NCBI GenBank assembly: GCA_903851415.1
Contig: CAINOE010000189.1
Coordinates: 1-64,000 of the forward strand
From: an uncultured Rhodopila sp.
GTDB taxonomy: Bacteria > Pseudomonadota > Alphaproteobacteria > Acetobacterales > Acetobacteraceae
Direction: 5' to 3'
Length of the DNA stretch: 64,000 nucleotides
Program-made: the position numbers and the translations under genes
Notes under the pieces: model-generated
Database searches by the model: none
Told to the model about the DNA's origin: nothing
What the model saw: only the letters and a program-made list of their open reading frames with translations
Shown here: piece after piece, positions 42,694 to 52,963 of the stretch
Layout of the letters: the number at the start of each line of letters is the position of its first letter
Position numbering within the stretch: the first letter of the stretch is position 1

Positions 42694-43809
42694 ATGCATC
42701 GCGTGATGGGTGACATGCGGCTCGGCGGCAGGGCGATCCGCTACAGCCAGTTTGTGCCGAAGCTTTACAATTACTGCCTCTCGCTCGGGTTCGAACGCGG
42801 CCTGATGATGCCGTCGCGCGCGTTCTGCTCGGATGAGAGCCAGGGCTATCCGGTGATTCTGCTGACGCAGCACTTCGGCACGTTTCCGTTCGACCACGGG
42901 CGGGTGGGCGGCAAGGTGGCGACGGACCGGCACGGACCGCACGCGCATCATGGCGAGCACCTGGTCATCATCCAGGCCAGCCATGTCGGCTACGACCCCG
43001 ATGGCCGGGGATTTGGCGCGTACCGGCGGCAGCGCATCGCGACCGGCGGGTTCGGCTCGAACTGCGGCAAGCTGTCGGCGGTGCTGGAGTGGTACCAGCG
43101 CGAATACGAACACGCCCGTAACGACGTTCAGCTTGGCGCGATCGACGGCGCACCGGCGGTGTTCATCGACAACGCCCTGCTCGATCCGAACCGCGGCGAC
43201 GGCCTTCTGCTGCACGCCGATCGGCTGGTTGACCCGGCGCGGCCGGGGCCTTTGCGCATCCTGAGCACCTCGAAAGCCTTTGCCGTGTCGCCATGGTTGC
43301 TGTCGAGGCTGGAGGGCTATGACTGGTCGCTGCCCAAACAGCCCGTCGGCGATCGACTGTCGGCCGAGATGTTTTCGTTCCGCCGCGGGCCGGTGGTCGG
43401 GCCGGAGGGGCATGATCTGCTGGACGAGGCGCTCGCCCCGGCGATGCCGGGTCTCGTTACGTCACAGAACCCGGCGCTGGATGCCGCGCGCTACCACACG
43501 CAGATCGAGTTCGACCGCACCTACCGCTCCATCCAGCGCGAGCCGGCTTACCGGGACAAGAGCGTGCTGTTCCTGTCCGGGCTGAACGTGGACGTGTCGC
43601 CGCGCGAGGGCCAGTTGTTTCCGCTGACCAAGTTCGTTCCGTGGGCGGCTTATGCGCGCCTGCGCGACGGCACCCATTTCCTGCTGGAGCAGGACGCGCT
43701 GTATGACGCGCTGGCGGCGCAGTGCACGGAGAATGCGGACCGGATCTCCTACGACTCGGCGATCGATGCGATGGCGGCCGTTGAGGGCATAGAATTGCCG
43801 GCAGTCTAG
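42694..43809 (+). CDS. unknown 371-aa protein, possibly LCIB-type carbonic anhydrase family
   Basis: This is a soluble protein without membrane segments. The most striking part is HGPHAHHGEHLVIIQASHVG, followed by YDPDGRGFGAYRRQ and GFGSNCGKLSAVLEWY. A histidine-rich loop, then HVGY..DG, then a conserved Cys recalls the LCIB/LCIC (beta/theta carbonic anhydrase-like) domain. The match is from memory of the pattern, not proof. The region around 190-370 has no known domain. The start is ATG at 42694, and the ribosome site is only moderate. Confidence 0.4.
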   Translation: MHRVMGDMRLGGRAIRYSQFVPKLYNYCLSLGFERGLMMPSRAFCSDESQGYPVILLTQHFGTFPFDHGRVGGKVATDRHGPHAHHGEHLVIIQASHVGYDPDGRGFGAYRRQRIATGGFGSNCGKLSAVLEWYQREYEHARNDVQLGAIDGAPAVFIDNALLDPNRGDGLLLHADRLVDPARPGPLRILSTSKAFAVSPWLLSRLEGYDWSLPKQPVGDRLSAEMFSFRRGPVVGPEGHDLLDEALAPAMPGLVTSQNPALDAARYHTQIEFDRTYRSIQREPAYRDKSVLFLSGLNVDVSPREGQLFPLTKFVPWAAYARLRDGTHFLLEQDALYDALAAQCTENADRISYDSAIDAMAAVEGIELPAV

Positions 43810-44052
43810 GAGGCGTTTTACTCCCGTCCGGGCCTATCGGCGCGGGCCGTGCGGGCGTGCGGCGTTTCGTTCCGCCGCCCGTTGAATCTTAGCGATTGAC
43901 GGCGCATCCGCATCGCTTTCATACCATGGATGAGACTGGAATCGGCCCGCGGATTCCCGAACTTTGCAATAGGACTGTCATAATCTATTCGAGACGATGG
44001 TCGTAGAACGTATACGATTGACTGCGATTTAAGGGACCGGAGGCTATTTGTC

Positions 44053-44877
44053 GTGGACGCCACGATCTCGCGGATGCAAGGACTGCCGTTACCCGATGAC
44101 CGGGCGGCCTATACGCAATCCGTAACGTCAGGCGGCAGCCGCGGGGAGCGGCCTGAAGCGGATGCCGAGCCGCTGGTCTATGGTGTCGGCGACGTCCATG
44201 GCATGGCCGATCTGTTGTCGCACCTTCTGGCCGAAATCGAGGCTGATTCAGCCCTGTGCGGACTGCCTGCCACGGTCGTTTTTCTCGGCGATGTCGTCAA
44301 CCGCGGCGACCAGACGCGGCAGGTGCTCGACCGCCTGATGGCCGGGCCGGCGCGGCCGGGCGACCGCTGGGTCGTCTTGCGCGGCAATCATGAGCAGATG
44401 ATGCTTGATGCGCTGACCGCGGGCTGTCCGGTCACTTTCCGGCGCTGGCTGAAGATGGGTGGGGCGCAGACCCTGGCGTCCTATGGCGGCACGCGGAAGC
44501 GGGCGACACCCGAGCGGGCGCGGGAACTGGTCGATCCGGCGCATCTGCGGTTTCTCGCGGGACTTCCGCTGATGCACATCGCCGGAGACTATCTGTTCGT
44601 GCATGCCGGGGTTGAGCCGGGCGTGCCGCTGCACCGGCAGGATGCCGCCAGGCTGATGACGATTCGCGGCCGGTTCCTGAAGAAAGCGCACGGGCTGCCG
44701 TTCACCGTCGTTCACGGCCACACGCCGACCGATGGAGAGCCGATGGTCGGCCCGGGGCGGATCGGGGTCGATACGGGGGCTTACTATACGGGGATTCTGA
44801 CCGCGGTTGCGATCGAGCCGAAACGGGGCGGGCAGCGGTTCTTGCGCGTTCCGGCTTCGCGCACCACGCGCGCCTAG
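44053..44877 (+). CDS. metallophosphatase, Ser/Thr protein phosphatase/PrpE type
   Basis: This 274-aa protein has the calcineurin-like motifs in order: [37 protein letters not shown] and, late, [11 protein letters not shown] with [10 protein letters not shown]. These bind two metal ions. The family includes protein phosphatases and diadenosine tetraphosphatases, and the substrate is not clear. The start is taken as GTG at 44053 with CGGAGG upstream. An in-frame ATG lies at 44074. The 240 bp before it hold only the promoter region. Confidence 0.8.
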   Translation: MDATISRMQGLPLPDDRAAYTQSVTSGGSRGERPEADAEPLVYGVGDVHGMADLLSHLLAEIEADSALCGLPATVVFLGDVVNRGDQTRQVLDRLMAGPARPGDRWVVLRGNHEQMMLDALTAGCPVTFRRWLKMGGAQTLASYGGTRKRATPERARELVDPAHLRFLAGLPLMHIAGDYLFVHAGVEPGVPLHRQDAARLMTIRGRFLKKAHGLPFTVVHGHTPTDGEPMVGPGRIGVDTGAYYTGILTAVAIEPKRGGQRFLRVPASRTTRA

Positions 44878-45038
44878 GTTCGGCTGCCGCCTCAACCCGG
44901 ATGCAAACGCCGCGCTGAACCCCACATACGGGTGAGTTATCGCTTTTAACCCGTCCCGGAACATGGCATACCGGGAACATCCGCAGAACAACGCGCCAGC
45001 GCCAAGGGTCGGCGCAAGACTCGGGGATATCAGCATCG

Positions 45039-47900
45039 ATGGCCGGCTCCATCCACGTGCGCGGCGCGCGGGAACATAACCTCAAAAACATCGACGTGGT
45101 CATCCCGCGCGACTCGCTGACGGTACTCACCGGCCTGTCCGGCTCCGGCAAATCCTCGCTGGCGTTCGACACCATCTACGCCGAGGGCCAGCGCCGCTAT
45201 GTCGAGTCGCTCTCCGCGTATGCCCGCCAGTTCCTCGAACTGATGGGCAAGCCGGACGTGGACAGCATCGACGGCCTGTCCCCGGCGATCTCCATCGAGC
45301 AGAAGACCACCTCGAAAAACCCCCGCTCCACCGTCGGCACGGTGACGGAAATCCACGACTACATGCGCCTGCTCTGGGCGCGCGTCGGCGTTCCCTTCTC
45401 GCCCGCCACCGGCCTTCCGATCGAGGCGCAGACCGTGTCGCAGATGGTGGACCGCGTGATGGCGATGGACCCGGGCACGCGCCTGCTGTTGCTCGCCCCC
45501 GTGGTGCGCGACCGCAAGGGCGAGTACCGCAAGGAGCTCGCGGAACTTCAGCGCCGCGGCTTCACCCGGGTCAAGGTGGACGGCACGCTCTATGAAATCG
45601 GCGAGGTCCCGGCGCTGAACCGCAAGACCAAGCACGAAATCGAGGCCGTGGTGGACCGCATCGCCGTGCGCGAGGGCATCGAAACCCGCCTCGCCGACAG
45701 TTTCGAAACCGCGCTCGGCCTGTCCGACGGCGTCGTCTATGCGGAGAACGCGGATACGCGGGAGATCACCACGTTCTCCTCCCGCTTCGCCTGCCCGGTC
45801 AGCGGCTTCACGATTGAAGAAATCGAGCCGCGGCTGTTCAGCTTCAACTCTCCCCACGGAGCCTGCCCGGCCTGCGACGGGCTGGGTGTGGAGACCTTCT
45901 TCGACCCCGACCTCGTGGTGCCGGACGACCGGGTTGGCCTCGCGGACGGCGCCGTCGCGCCATGGACCGGATCGCAGTCGCCGTATTACGACCAGACACT
46001 GCAAAGCCTCGCCCGGCACTACCAGCAGACCACCAGGACGCCATGGCGCGACCTGCCGACGGAGGTGCAGCACGCCATCCTGCACGGCACGGGCGATGAG
46101 CCGATCGCGTTCACGTATAAGGATGGCGTGCGCAGCTACACGGTGACGAAGCCGTTCGAGGGTGTGATCCGCAACCTGCAACGCCGCTGGCAGGAGACCG
46201 ACAGCGCCTGGGTGCGCGAGGAAATGTCCCGCTACCAGGCGGAAAAGCCCTGCGCGGTGTGCAACGGCGCCCGCCTGAAGCCGGAGGCGCTGTCCGTCCG
46301 CGTCGCCGGCAAGAACATCGCCGAGGCGTCCGATCTCTCGATCAAGCTGGCGCTCGACTGGTTCGGCGCGGTGCTGCCGCAACTGACGCAGCAGCGGCAG
46401 GAGATCGCCGCCCGCATCCTGCGGGAGATCGTGGACCGCCTGAGGTTCCTGGTGGATGTCGGGCTGGATTACCTGACCCTGGCGCGCGGCTCCGCCACAT
46501 TGTCGGGCGGCGAGTCCCAGCGCATCCGCCTCGCCTCGCAGATTGGCTCCGGCCTGACCGGAGTGCTGTACGTGCTGGACGAGCCGTCCATCGGCCTGCA
46601 CCAGCGCGACAACGAACGCCTGCTGGGAACGCTGCGGCGGCTGCGCGACCTCGGCAACACGGTGCTGGTGGTGGAGCACGATGAGGACGCGATCCGCGCG
46701 GCCGATCACCTGATCGACATGGGGCCGGCGGCCGGAATCCACGGCGGCTACGTGGTGGCCGAGGGCACGCCGGCCGAGGTTGCCGCCAACTCGAAATCGC
46801 TGACCGGCGACTACCTGTCCGGCCGCCGCCAGATCCCTGTACCGCCGATGCGCCGCCCGGCGCAGAAGGATCGCCTGTTGCAGGTCGTCGGCGCGCGCGG
46901 CAACAACCTGAAGAATATCGTCGCCGGCTTCCCGCTGGGCACGCTGACCTGCGTCACCGGCGTCTCCGGCGGCGGCAAGTCCACGCTGGTGGTGGACACT
47001 TTGTATAAAGCGGCGGCGCGCCGGCTGATGGGTGCGGGACTGGTGCCGTCTCCGCATGACCGGATCGAGGGGCTGGACCAGCTCGACAAGATTATCGACA
47101 TCGACCAGTCGCCTATCGGACGCACCCCGAGGTCCAACCCGGCGACCTACACCGACCTGTTCGCGCCGATACGCGACTGGTTCGCCGAACTGCCGGAGGC
47201 CAGGGCGCGCGGCTACAAGCCCGGGCGCTTCAGCTTCAACGTCAAGGGCGGGCGCTGCGAGGCGTGCCAGGGCGACGGCCTGCTGAAGATCGAGATGCAC
47301 TTCCTGCCGGACGTTTATGTCACCTGCGACACGTGCAAGGGAAAACGCTACAACCGCGAAACGTTGGAGATCAAGTTCCGCGACAAGTCGATCGCCGAGG
47401 TGCTGGCGATGACGGTGGACGAAGCCGTGCCGTATTTCAGCGCCCAGATGCGCATCCATGACCGTCTGAAAATCCTCCAGCAGGTCGGCCTGGGCTATAT
47501 CGCGCTCGGCCAGCAGGCGACGACGCTGTCGGGCGGCGAGGCGCAACGCATCAAGCTGTCGAAGGAACTGGCGCGCCGGGCCACCGGGCGGACGCTGTAT
47601 ATCCTGGACGAGCCGACCACCGGGCTGCATTTCGAGGACGTGCGCAAGCTGCTGGAAGTGCTGCACGCGCTGGTGGACCAGGGCAACACGGTGGTGGTGA
47701 TCGAGCACAATCTGGAGGTCATCAAGACCGCCGACTGGATCCTGGACCTCGGCCCCGAAGGCGGCGACGGCGGCGGACGGATCGTCGCGGAAGGCACGCC
47801 GGAGGATATCGTGGCGAATCCGGAGAGCTACACCGGCCGGTTCCTGGCGCCGCTTTTGCCCGTGGTCGAAGCACCGAAGACGCGGCGGAAGCGGGCGTGA
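45039..47900 (+). CDS. uvrA: excinuclease ABC subunit A
   Basis: UvrA finds bulky DNA damage and loads UvrB. The 953-aa protein has two ABC ATPase halves. The first P-loop is [19 protein letters not shown], and the second [16 protein letters not shown]. Signature motifs are [17 protein letters not shown] and [15 protein letters not shown]. Zinc-site cysteines are visible at [30 protein letters not shown] and [10 protein letters not shown]. The length is normal. It stands alone. Confidence 0.97.
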   Translation: MAGSIHVRGAREHNLKNIDVVIPRDSLTVLTGLSGSGKSSLAFDTIYAEGQRRYVESLSAYARQFLELMGKPDVDSIDGLSPAISIEQKTTSKNPRSTVGTVTEIHDYMRLLWARVGVPFSPATGLPIEAQTVSQMVDRVMAMDPGTRLLLLAPVVRDRKGEYRKELAELQRRGFTRVKVDGTLYEIGEVPALNRKTKHEIEAVVDRIAVREGIETRLADSFETALGLSDGVVYAENADTREITTFSSRFACPVSGFTIEEIEPRLFSFNSPHGACPACDGLGVETFFDPDLVVPDDRVGLADGAVAPWTGSQSPYYDQTLQSLARHYQQTTRTPWRDLPTEVQHAILHGTGDEPIAFTYKDGVRSYTVTKPFEGVIRNLQRRWQETDSAWVREEMSRYQAEKPCAVCNGARLKPEALSVRVAGKNIAEASDLSIKLALDWFGAVLPQLTQQRQEIAARILREIVDRLRFLVDVGLDYLTLARGSATLSGGESQRIRLASQIGSGLTGVLYVLDEPSIGLHQRDNERLLGTLRRLRDLGNTVLVVEHDEDAIRAADHLIDMGPAAGIHGGYVVAEGTPAEVAANSKSLTGDYLSGRRQIPVPPMRRPAQKDRLLQVVGARGNNLKNIVAGFPLGTLTCVTGVSGGGKSTLVVDTLYKAAARRLMGAGLVPSPHDRIEGLDQLDKIIDIDQSPIGRTPRSNPATYTDLFAPIRDWFAELPEARARGYKPGRFSFNVKGGRCEACQGDGLLKIEMHFLPDVYVTCDTCKGKRYNRETLEIKFRDKSIAEVLAMTVDEAVPYFSAQMRIHDRLKILQQVGLGYIALGQQATTLSGGEAQRIKLSKELARRATGRTLYILDEPTTGLHFEDVRKLLEVLHALVDQGNTVVVIEHNLEVIKTADWILDLGPEGGDGGGRIVAEGTPEDIVANPESYTGRFLAPLLPVVEAPKTRRKRA

Positions 47901-47912
47901 TCTCGCTTTTTC

Positions 47913-48174
47913 CGTCATGGCCCGGCTGTCGGGGCCACCTATGGCAGCACGTGCCGCGACAGGCGGCCCGGACCCGAGCCCGTCCATAGCGATAAAGAAA
48001 CGACATCCGAACCCGAATTGCGTTGGCCGCGCACGGCTTACCTCCATAGGCGCTAAAATAAGGGCAGGCGGCGCGGATATCGCCCCCGTGTCATGGCCGG
48101 GCTTGTCGCGGCCATGACACGACTTGCGGTGCTGATGGAACCAAAGTCGTGGATGGCCGGACTAAATCCGGCCA
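47913..48174. repeat. cluster of palindromic repeats after uvrA
   Basis: Three members of the dispersed family lie in the gene-free stretch 47901-48227. The first (47913-47987) starts CGTCATGGCCCGGCTGTC and is worn. The second is GTGTCATGGCCG/CGGCCATGACAC (48088-48120). The third is TGGCCGGA/TCCGGCCA (48154-48174). Between the first and second lies the 57-bp repeat copy. Confidence 0.7.
48044..48101 (-). repeat. 57-bp dispersed repeat, inverted copy 2
   Basis: This is the inverse complement of the sequence at 25940-25996, with only a few changes. It starts CATAGGCGCTAAAATAAGGG. The two copies sit next to members of the palindrome family, so they may be parts of one mobile repeat. Confidence 0.7.
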
Positions 48175-48227
48175 GGACGCAATGGGACGGGCCGCCAACT
48201 TCCAGCTTATTAAAGCGCCTATGCGGC

Positions 48228-49157
48228 TTACCCCGCCGCCGTCGTGCGATACCCGCGCGCCTTGCCGACGGCAACGTAATGGTGGTGGAAATCGGTATAG
48301 TTGCCGTGCAGAACCTCTGTCCGGGCAAACGGATATTGCCCGGCGTACCACGCGGGATCCAGCGCAAACGGCTGCCGCCTCTCCTTGAAACCATAACGAA
48401 TGAAATGGTCGCGCCCCGAAGCCAGCCAACCTGCCCGGACGCCCTCGGCGACATCGCTGTTCGCGGCCACGTAAAACGCCTCGTCGAACGAGTCCAGCAT
48501 CGCCTCCAGATTGCGCCTTGAATCCGGCGGCCGGCTGAGTTTCAGCAAATCCGCGAAGATGTTGCCGAACAGCACGTCCCGATCGAGATCGGGGCGCACG
48601 TCCTGATGCCGATCATGCGGCGACACGCCCTGGTTCTTGAGGTTGAAGACAACGTCGCGGTAACCCACCAACTTTGCCATCTCTTCGAGCGATTGGCGGG
48701 TGAACAGGCTGACATGGCCCCAGTTTTCCCACTCGCCAATATAAACGCCTTCCATTCCTTCTTCGAACTGTGAGTGCCGTTTCATCGAGGCGTTCAGGCA
48801 AGGCGTGCTGACGCGGTGCCAGCCGCCGTTCTTCAGGACGCGTAACGTTTCCGCGAGGAAGCAAACCTGCTGCTTCTGGCTGATATGCTCTATAAAATCC
48901 TCATGGAACACAAAATCCACACTCTCCGCCGGGATCGGCCAGGGCATGTCGGCATAAGGAAAAAAGAACACATCGACGCCGTCGAAGCGATCGTCGTTCT
49001 CCTCAAGCAAAGGAAAGATGTCGAGGTTGACGAAGCCGGGCGCGGGCGTCCAGCCAAAGCCGACCTGGATTTTGACCGGTTGCCCGGCATTGATCAGGCT
49101 GATCACCCGGCTTGAAAATCCCTGAAGTTCTTCCGTCAGGCTGGCCGGTCTGCGCAT
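48228..49157 (-). CDS. methyltransferase with C-terminal D-x-A-F-Y repeat modules
   Basis: The 309-aa protein has a class I methyltransferase-like N-terminal part (KIQVGFGWTPAPGFVNLDIF, then SVDFVFHEDFIEHISQ). The C-terminal about 80 residues are two modules of the kind FDEAFYVAANSDVAEGV...WLASGRDHFIRYGFKE and LDPAWYAGQYPFARTEVL, known from glycosyltransferases and polysaccharide-linked enzymes in alphaproteobacteria. It may modify a cell-surface glycan. The neighbourhood gives no clear pathway. Confidence 0.6.
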   Translation of the reverse strand: MRRPASLTEELQGFSSRVISLINAGQPVKIQVGFGWTPAPGFVNLDIFPLLEENDDRFDGVDVFFFPYADMPWPIPAESVDFVFHEDFIEHISQKQQVCFLAETLRVLKNGGWHRVSTPCLNASMKRHSQFEEGMEGVYIGEWENWGHVSLFTRQSLEEMAKLVGYRDVVFNLKNQGVSPHDRHQDVRPDLDRDVLFGNIFADLLKLSRPPDSRRNLEAMLDSFDEAFYVAANSDVAEGVRAGWLASGRDHFIRYGFKERRQPFALDPAWYAGQYPFARTEVLHGNYTDFHHHYVAVGKARGYRTTAAG

Positions 49158-49356
49158 GATCGTCTCCGCTCCATCGCTGCGATGAGGACCGTTGATAGAC
49201 CGGACACCAGCACGGCGTCAGTTCCGGACTGTTCGCAGGACGCAACCTCTGTTCCCGCCGAAGTGAACGCGCCGCGCGGATGAAGCAAGCTCCGGCCGGT
49301 CATGCTGCATCGTTTATCGTGCCTGACGCCCGCATCCGCAAACAAAGGAGCTTGCG

Positions 49357-49584
49357 ATGACCCGGTATTGGAGCCGCCTTCTGGTAGTCGCGTGCACATC
49401 TCTGGCCGGCTGCACATCGGACCCGAATGCTCCGGTCAACCAGACATTTCCGATCCGCCAGATGGATAATTTCTTCGATTCGTTGGCCGCGTCGCCGCCG
49501 GACTACACGCGCCAGCCCGGCTACGCACCCGCCTACCCGCCATACTCCTCCGTGTTGCAGCAGCAACCAAATCCGCCCGGATAG
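49357..49584 (+). CDS. small lipoprotein
   Basis: This 75-aa protein has a lipoprotein signal: LLVVACTSLAGCTSDPN with lipobox LAGC, so the Cys would be lipidated. The mature part is short, Pro- and Tyr-rich (QPGYAPAYPPYSSVLQQQPN). AAGGAG lies before the ATG. No function is known. Confidence 0.6.
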   Translation: MTRYWSRLLVVACTSLAGCTSDPNAPVNQTFPIRQMDNFFDSLAASPPDYTRQPGYAPAYPPYSSVLQQQPNPPG

Positions 49585-49687
49585 ACCCGGTTTCATCTGA
49601 TGCGTCCGCGCGTTGACGTCGTTATTCACGGCGGACCGTATCCGCAAAAACGGCGACCAAATCGGTTTCCGCCGAGCCGAAAGAGGG

Positions 49688-50320
49688 TCAGTGCGGGTGC
49701 TTATCGCCCCGCTTGCGTTTACCGGATTTCCCCTCGGCCTTGCGGCTGGACGAAGCAGCCGCACGCTTGCCGGTTTTTCCGTGGCTTTCCCGGACCGGCG
49801 CAGGTGGCGTCGCGGTCGCCGCCTTGACGAGGTTCGCAAGCGGGGTTTCCTCCACCGGTACCACCTCTTCGGCAGCCGCGCGGCCGTTGGGCTGCACCGC
49901 CACCGGTTCGGCCGCCCGCGCTGAAGGCGGTGCCGCCGGTTCGGAAACCTCGCGTTCGGCTACGATCGCGACCGGGACGACGGGATCCGCTTCCGGAACG
50001 TCTGCTACCACCCGTTGGATGGACTCCGGCTTCGCGGCGGCGGCCGGCGTGACAGTCTCACCGACCGCTCGATTTAGCGTTCCGGGAACCGCTCCGCCGA
50101 TCGGCGCCCGGGACGCGAGCCAACCCGAAATATAGGATCTGCGAATGACGACCAACGCCACCAGCGCGGACAGCGACACCCAGCCAATGGGCGCATCTGT
50201 CAGGCGCGTGTTGATAAATCCGGCACCCACCAGGACCGCAGGATAGACAAAGACCCGCCGTCCATCCGGCAGCCCTTCATACCAACGATTGAGATCGATC
50301 AGCCGATCGGCGAGTGTCAT
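49688..50320 (-). CDS. membrane protein with long low-complexity C-terminus
   Basis: The 210-aa protein has two close membrane segments near residues 25-65 (RVFVYPAVLVGAGFINT, then WVSLSALVALVVI). They are followed by a 120-residue tail rich in Ala, Pro, Val and Glu that ends very basic (SSSRKAEGKSGKRKRGDK). No domain is known. The ATG at 50320 has CAGGAG upstream. The tail looks like a flexible cytoplasmic or periplasmic region. Confidence 0.5.
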   Translation of the reverse strand: MTLADRLIDLNRWYEGLPDGRRVFVYPAVLVGAGFINTRLTDAPIGWVSLSALVALVVIRRSYISGWLASRAPIGGAVPGTLNRAVGETVTPAAAAKPESIQRVVADVPEADPVVPVAIVAEREVSEPAAPPSARAAEPVAVQPNGRAAAEEVVPVEETPLANLVKAATATPPAPVRESHGKTGKRAAASSSRKAEGKSGKRKRGDKHPH

Positions 50321-50404
50321 ATCCAACTCCTGTGTCGTTCCCCGAGACGCCGATTGCTCGACAGGCCGGCGAAACGCGTCCCCCAAAGGGCACTTATAAT
50401 AAGG

Positions 50405-50704
50405 TTACCGGCGGAGTCGCGCCCACCACGGCTTTACCGGTCTTTTCATCGGCTTGAACTCCGGCTCCGGCTCGGGTTCAGGTTCGGGCGGGGTGACAGC
50501 CGCGGGCGGCGGCGGCGGCTCTTCGGCGACGGGCGGCGCGGGCGCTTCGGCGGGTGGCGCCAATTCCAGGCGTTCGGAGCCGGGACTGCGAGCGTTCAGC
50601 TCCTCAACCACGCGTCTCAGAGCGTCGCCCCAGCCCAGTTCAAAGGCGCGCCGGACGATTGTCGAAGCCGACGCCTCCAGCCGTTCGAGTTCAGGATCAG
50701 GCAA
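50405..50704 (-). CDS. small Pro/Glu-rich protein
   Basis: This 99-aa frame starts with TTG (MPDPELERLEASAST), contains a helical part (VRRAFELGWGDALRRVVEEL) and then a run of Pro, Glu and Ala. It ends FKPMKRPVKPWWARLRR. No family is recognised. It may pair with the membrane protein gene downstream on the same strand. Confidence 0.4.
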   Translation of the reverse strand: MPDPELERLEASASTIVRRAFELGWGDALRRVVEELNARSPGSERLELAPPAEAPAPPVAEEPPPPPAAVTPPEPEPEPEPEFKPMKRPVKPWWARLRR

Positions 50705-51043
50705 TGAAAGTTTCCTCGTCTCAAACGCCTCGGAAGGCCGGCGAATCGAGATGACAGTTTAACCGGGATTCGCCGCCGTGCAAACCGTTGGATAACGAAG
50801 CTGTCATGTGTCCGACATCATATCATCCTGGCGGCCATCGAGGGCGCGTCCGGGCGAAAACGCCGGCCCGGGCGGCTGTCCGGCAACATGACATACGCCG
50901 CACGCAACGCTGCCCCGAGCCGTTTGGCCAGCCCGGCGGCACGCAAGCCCGGTTCCGGTGCCGGCCGGAACCCGCGTGGGCAAGCGATTCCGGTACTGAC
51001 GGAAATGCTTTAGCCTGCCGTTGCACATCTTCGGAATTGGCTG
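50705..51043. other. gene-free upstream region of the SLC13 gene
   Basis: About 340 bp without a gene separate the Pro/Glu-rich gene from the divergent transporter. A CTGTCAT-like sequence near 50803 resembles half a Pho box, but the second half is poor. Nothing else firm is seen. Confidence 0.5.
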
Positions 51044-52876
51044 ATGAACACGGACCTGGCGATTGTCCTCCTCCTGCTGGCCGTGGCTGTCGTCATGTTC
51101 GTCGCCGGCCGCCCGCGCATGGATGCCGTGGCGCTGATCATGATCGTCGCGCTGCCGTTCACCGGCGTCATCAGCATGCGCGAGGCACTGGCCGGCTTCA
51201 GCGACCCCAACGTCGTCCTGATCGCCGCCATGTTCGTCATCGGCGAGGGGCTGGTGCGCACCGGGGTCGCCCGCCGCCTGGGCGACTGGCTGGGTTCGCA
51301 GGCGGGCAGCAGCGAGTCCCGCCTGCTGGTCCTGCTGATGCTGGCCGTCGGCGGCCTGGGCGCCCTGATGAGCTCGACCGCCGTTGTTGCCATCTTCATC
51401 CCGGTCGTGCTGCGCATCGCCCGGACCACCGGCACGGCGCCCGGCCGCTTGATGATGCCGCTGAGCATCGCGGCCCTGATCAGCGGCATGCTGACGCTGG
51501 TCGCAACCGCGCCGAACCTGGTGGTGAATGCCGAGCTGAGCCGCGAAGGCCTGCCGGGATTCGGCTTCTTCAGCTTCACGCCGTTCGGACTGCCGGTGCT
51601 GATCCTCGGCATCGCCTATATGCTGGCCGCTCGCCGGCTGCTGAACGCGACGGCCCCGTCGCCCGCTTCCGCCGGCCGGCGCCCGAGCCTGCGGGACTGG
51701 ATCGGGCAGTACCGGCTGTCCGAGCGCGCCTACCGTGTCCGCGTCACCCGCGACTCGCCGCTGATTGGCCGGAGGCTGCGGGACCTGTCGCTCCGCTCGT
51801 CCGGCGTGAACCTGCTGGCGATCGAGCGCGGCCGGGGCTTCGCAACCGATCTGATCCGCCCGGCCGGCGGGACCGAACTGCAGGCCGGCGACGTCCTGCT
51901 GGTCGATGTGCCGGCGCCGGATGTCCGGATGGAGGCGATCGGCACGCGGTTCGGCGTCGAGCCACTGGCGCTCGGCGACGGCGCCTACTTCACCGACGGG
52001 TCGCAGGACATCGGCATGGTGGAGGTGATCCTTCCCCCCGAGTCCGGCCTCGTCGGGCAGACCGTGCTGACGGCGCGGGTGCGGGCGGAGTTCGGCATGA
52101 CGGTCATCGGCCTGCGGCGGGGACGGGCGGTGCACGGAGAAGGGTTGCTGACCGAAAAGCTGAAGGCCGGGGATGCGCTGCTGCTGTTCGGCTTCTGGCA
52201 GGACATCAAGCGGCTGAAGGACGACCCCGCCGACTTCGTCGTCCTGAACCTGCCGGCGGAGCTGGACGACGTGGCGCCGGTGGCGAACAAGGCGCCGCAT
52301 GCGCTGGCCGCGCTGGCGCTGGCGGTCGGCCTCATGATCAGCGGCCTGATTCCGAACGTGCAGGCCGCTCTGATCGGCTGCCTGCTGATGGGGCTTGCCG
52401 GCTGCGTGGATTTTCGCGCCGCGTATCGCTCGGTCAGTTGGAAAACTCTGTTGCTGATCGTGGGCATGTTGCCGTTCTCGGTCGCGCTGCAGCGCACCGG
52501 CGGAGTCGATCTCGCTGCGAGCGCGATGCTGGACGTTGTCGGCGGCGCCACGCCGCGGCTGGTGTTGGCGGCGCTGTTCGCGGTCACCGCCGTGCTGGGG
52601 ATGTTCGTGTCCAATACCGCGACGGCGGTGCTGATGGCGCCGGTGGCGCTGGCGATCGCCAAGGATCTCGGGGCCTCGCCGTATCCGTTCGCGATGACCG
52701 TGGCGCTGGCGGCCTCGGCGGCATTCATGACGCCGATTTCGTCGCCGGTGAATACGCTGGTGGTGGGGCCGGGGAATTATGCGTTCGGCGACTTCGTCCG
52801 TGTCGGCGTGCCGTTCACGCTGCTGGTGTTGGTGGTGACGGTGGTGCTGGTGCCCTGGCTGCTGCCGCTGCGGTAG
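51044..52876 (+). CDS. SLC13-family anion transporter with two RCK_C (TrkA_C) domains
   Basis: This 610-aa carrier has the divalent anion:Na+ symporter layout. A first membrane half (residues 1-210; ALISGMLTLVATAPNLVVNA has the family T-x-P-N motif) is followed by two cytoplasmic RCK_C domains (about 230-400). A second membrane half follows, with FVSNTATAVLMAPVALAIAK and MTPISSPVNTLVVGPGNY, the counterpart motifs. Such proteins move sulfate, dicarboxylates or phosphate. The TrkA_C domains suggest nucleotide or ligand control. The substrate is unknown. Confidence 0.82.
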   Translation: MNTDLAIVLLLLAVAVVMFVAGRPRMDAVALIMIVALPFTGVISMREALAGFSDPNVVLIAAMFVIGEGLVRTGVARRLGDWLGSQAGSSESRLLVLLMLAVGGLGALMSSTAVVAIFIPVVLRIARTTGTAPGRLMMPLSIAALISGMLTLVATAPNLVVNAELSREGLPGFGFFSFTPFGLPVLILGIAYMLAARRLLNATAPSPASAGRRPSLRDWIGQYRLSERAYRVRVTRDSPLIGRRLRDLSLRSSGVNLLAIERGRGFATDLIRPAGGTELQAGDVLLVDVPAPDVRMEAIGTRFGVEPLALGDGAYFTDGSQDIGMVEVILPPESGLVGQTVLTARVRAEFGMTVIGLRRGRAVHGEGLLTEKLKAGDALLLFGFWQDIKRLKDDPADFVVLNLPAELDDVAPVANKAPHALAALALAVGLMISGLIPNVQAALIGCLLMGLAGCVDFRAAYRSVSWKTLLLIVGMLPFSVALQRTGGVDLAASAMLDVVGGATPRLVLAALFAVTAVLGMFVSNTATAVLMAPVALAIAKDLGASPYPFAMTVALAASAAFMTPISSPVNTLVVGPGNYAFGDFVRVGVPFTLLVLVVTVVLVPWLLPLR

Positions 52877-52963
52877 GTGCCGGCCACGCACTCCTGACCG
52901 TGCCCTTAGGCAACCCGCGCGGCCTGTCTGCGCTGTTCCGCTGCAAGCAGCCTGGAGCAATGG

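Noticed and set aside
45030-48047. Very long open frame antisense to uvrA
   Set aside because: It is rich in Arg, His and Gln, has no known motif, and is explained by the codon use of uvrA on the other strand.
50800-50825. Pho box before the SLC13 gene (CTGTCAT-GTGT-CCGACAT)
   Set aside because: The second half matches poorly and the distance to the start is over 200 bp.
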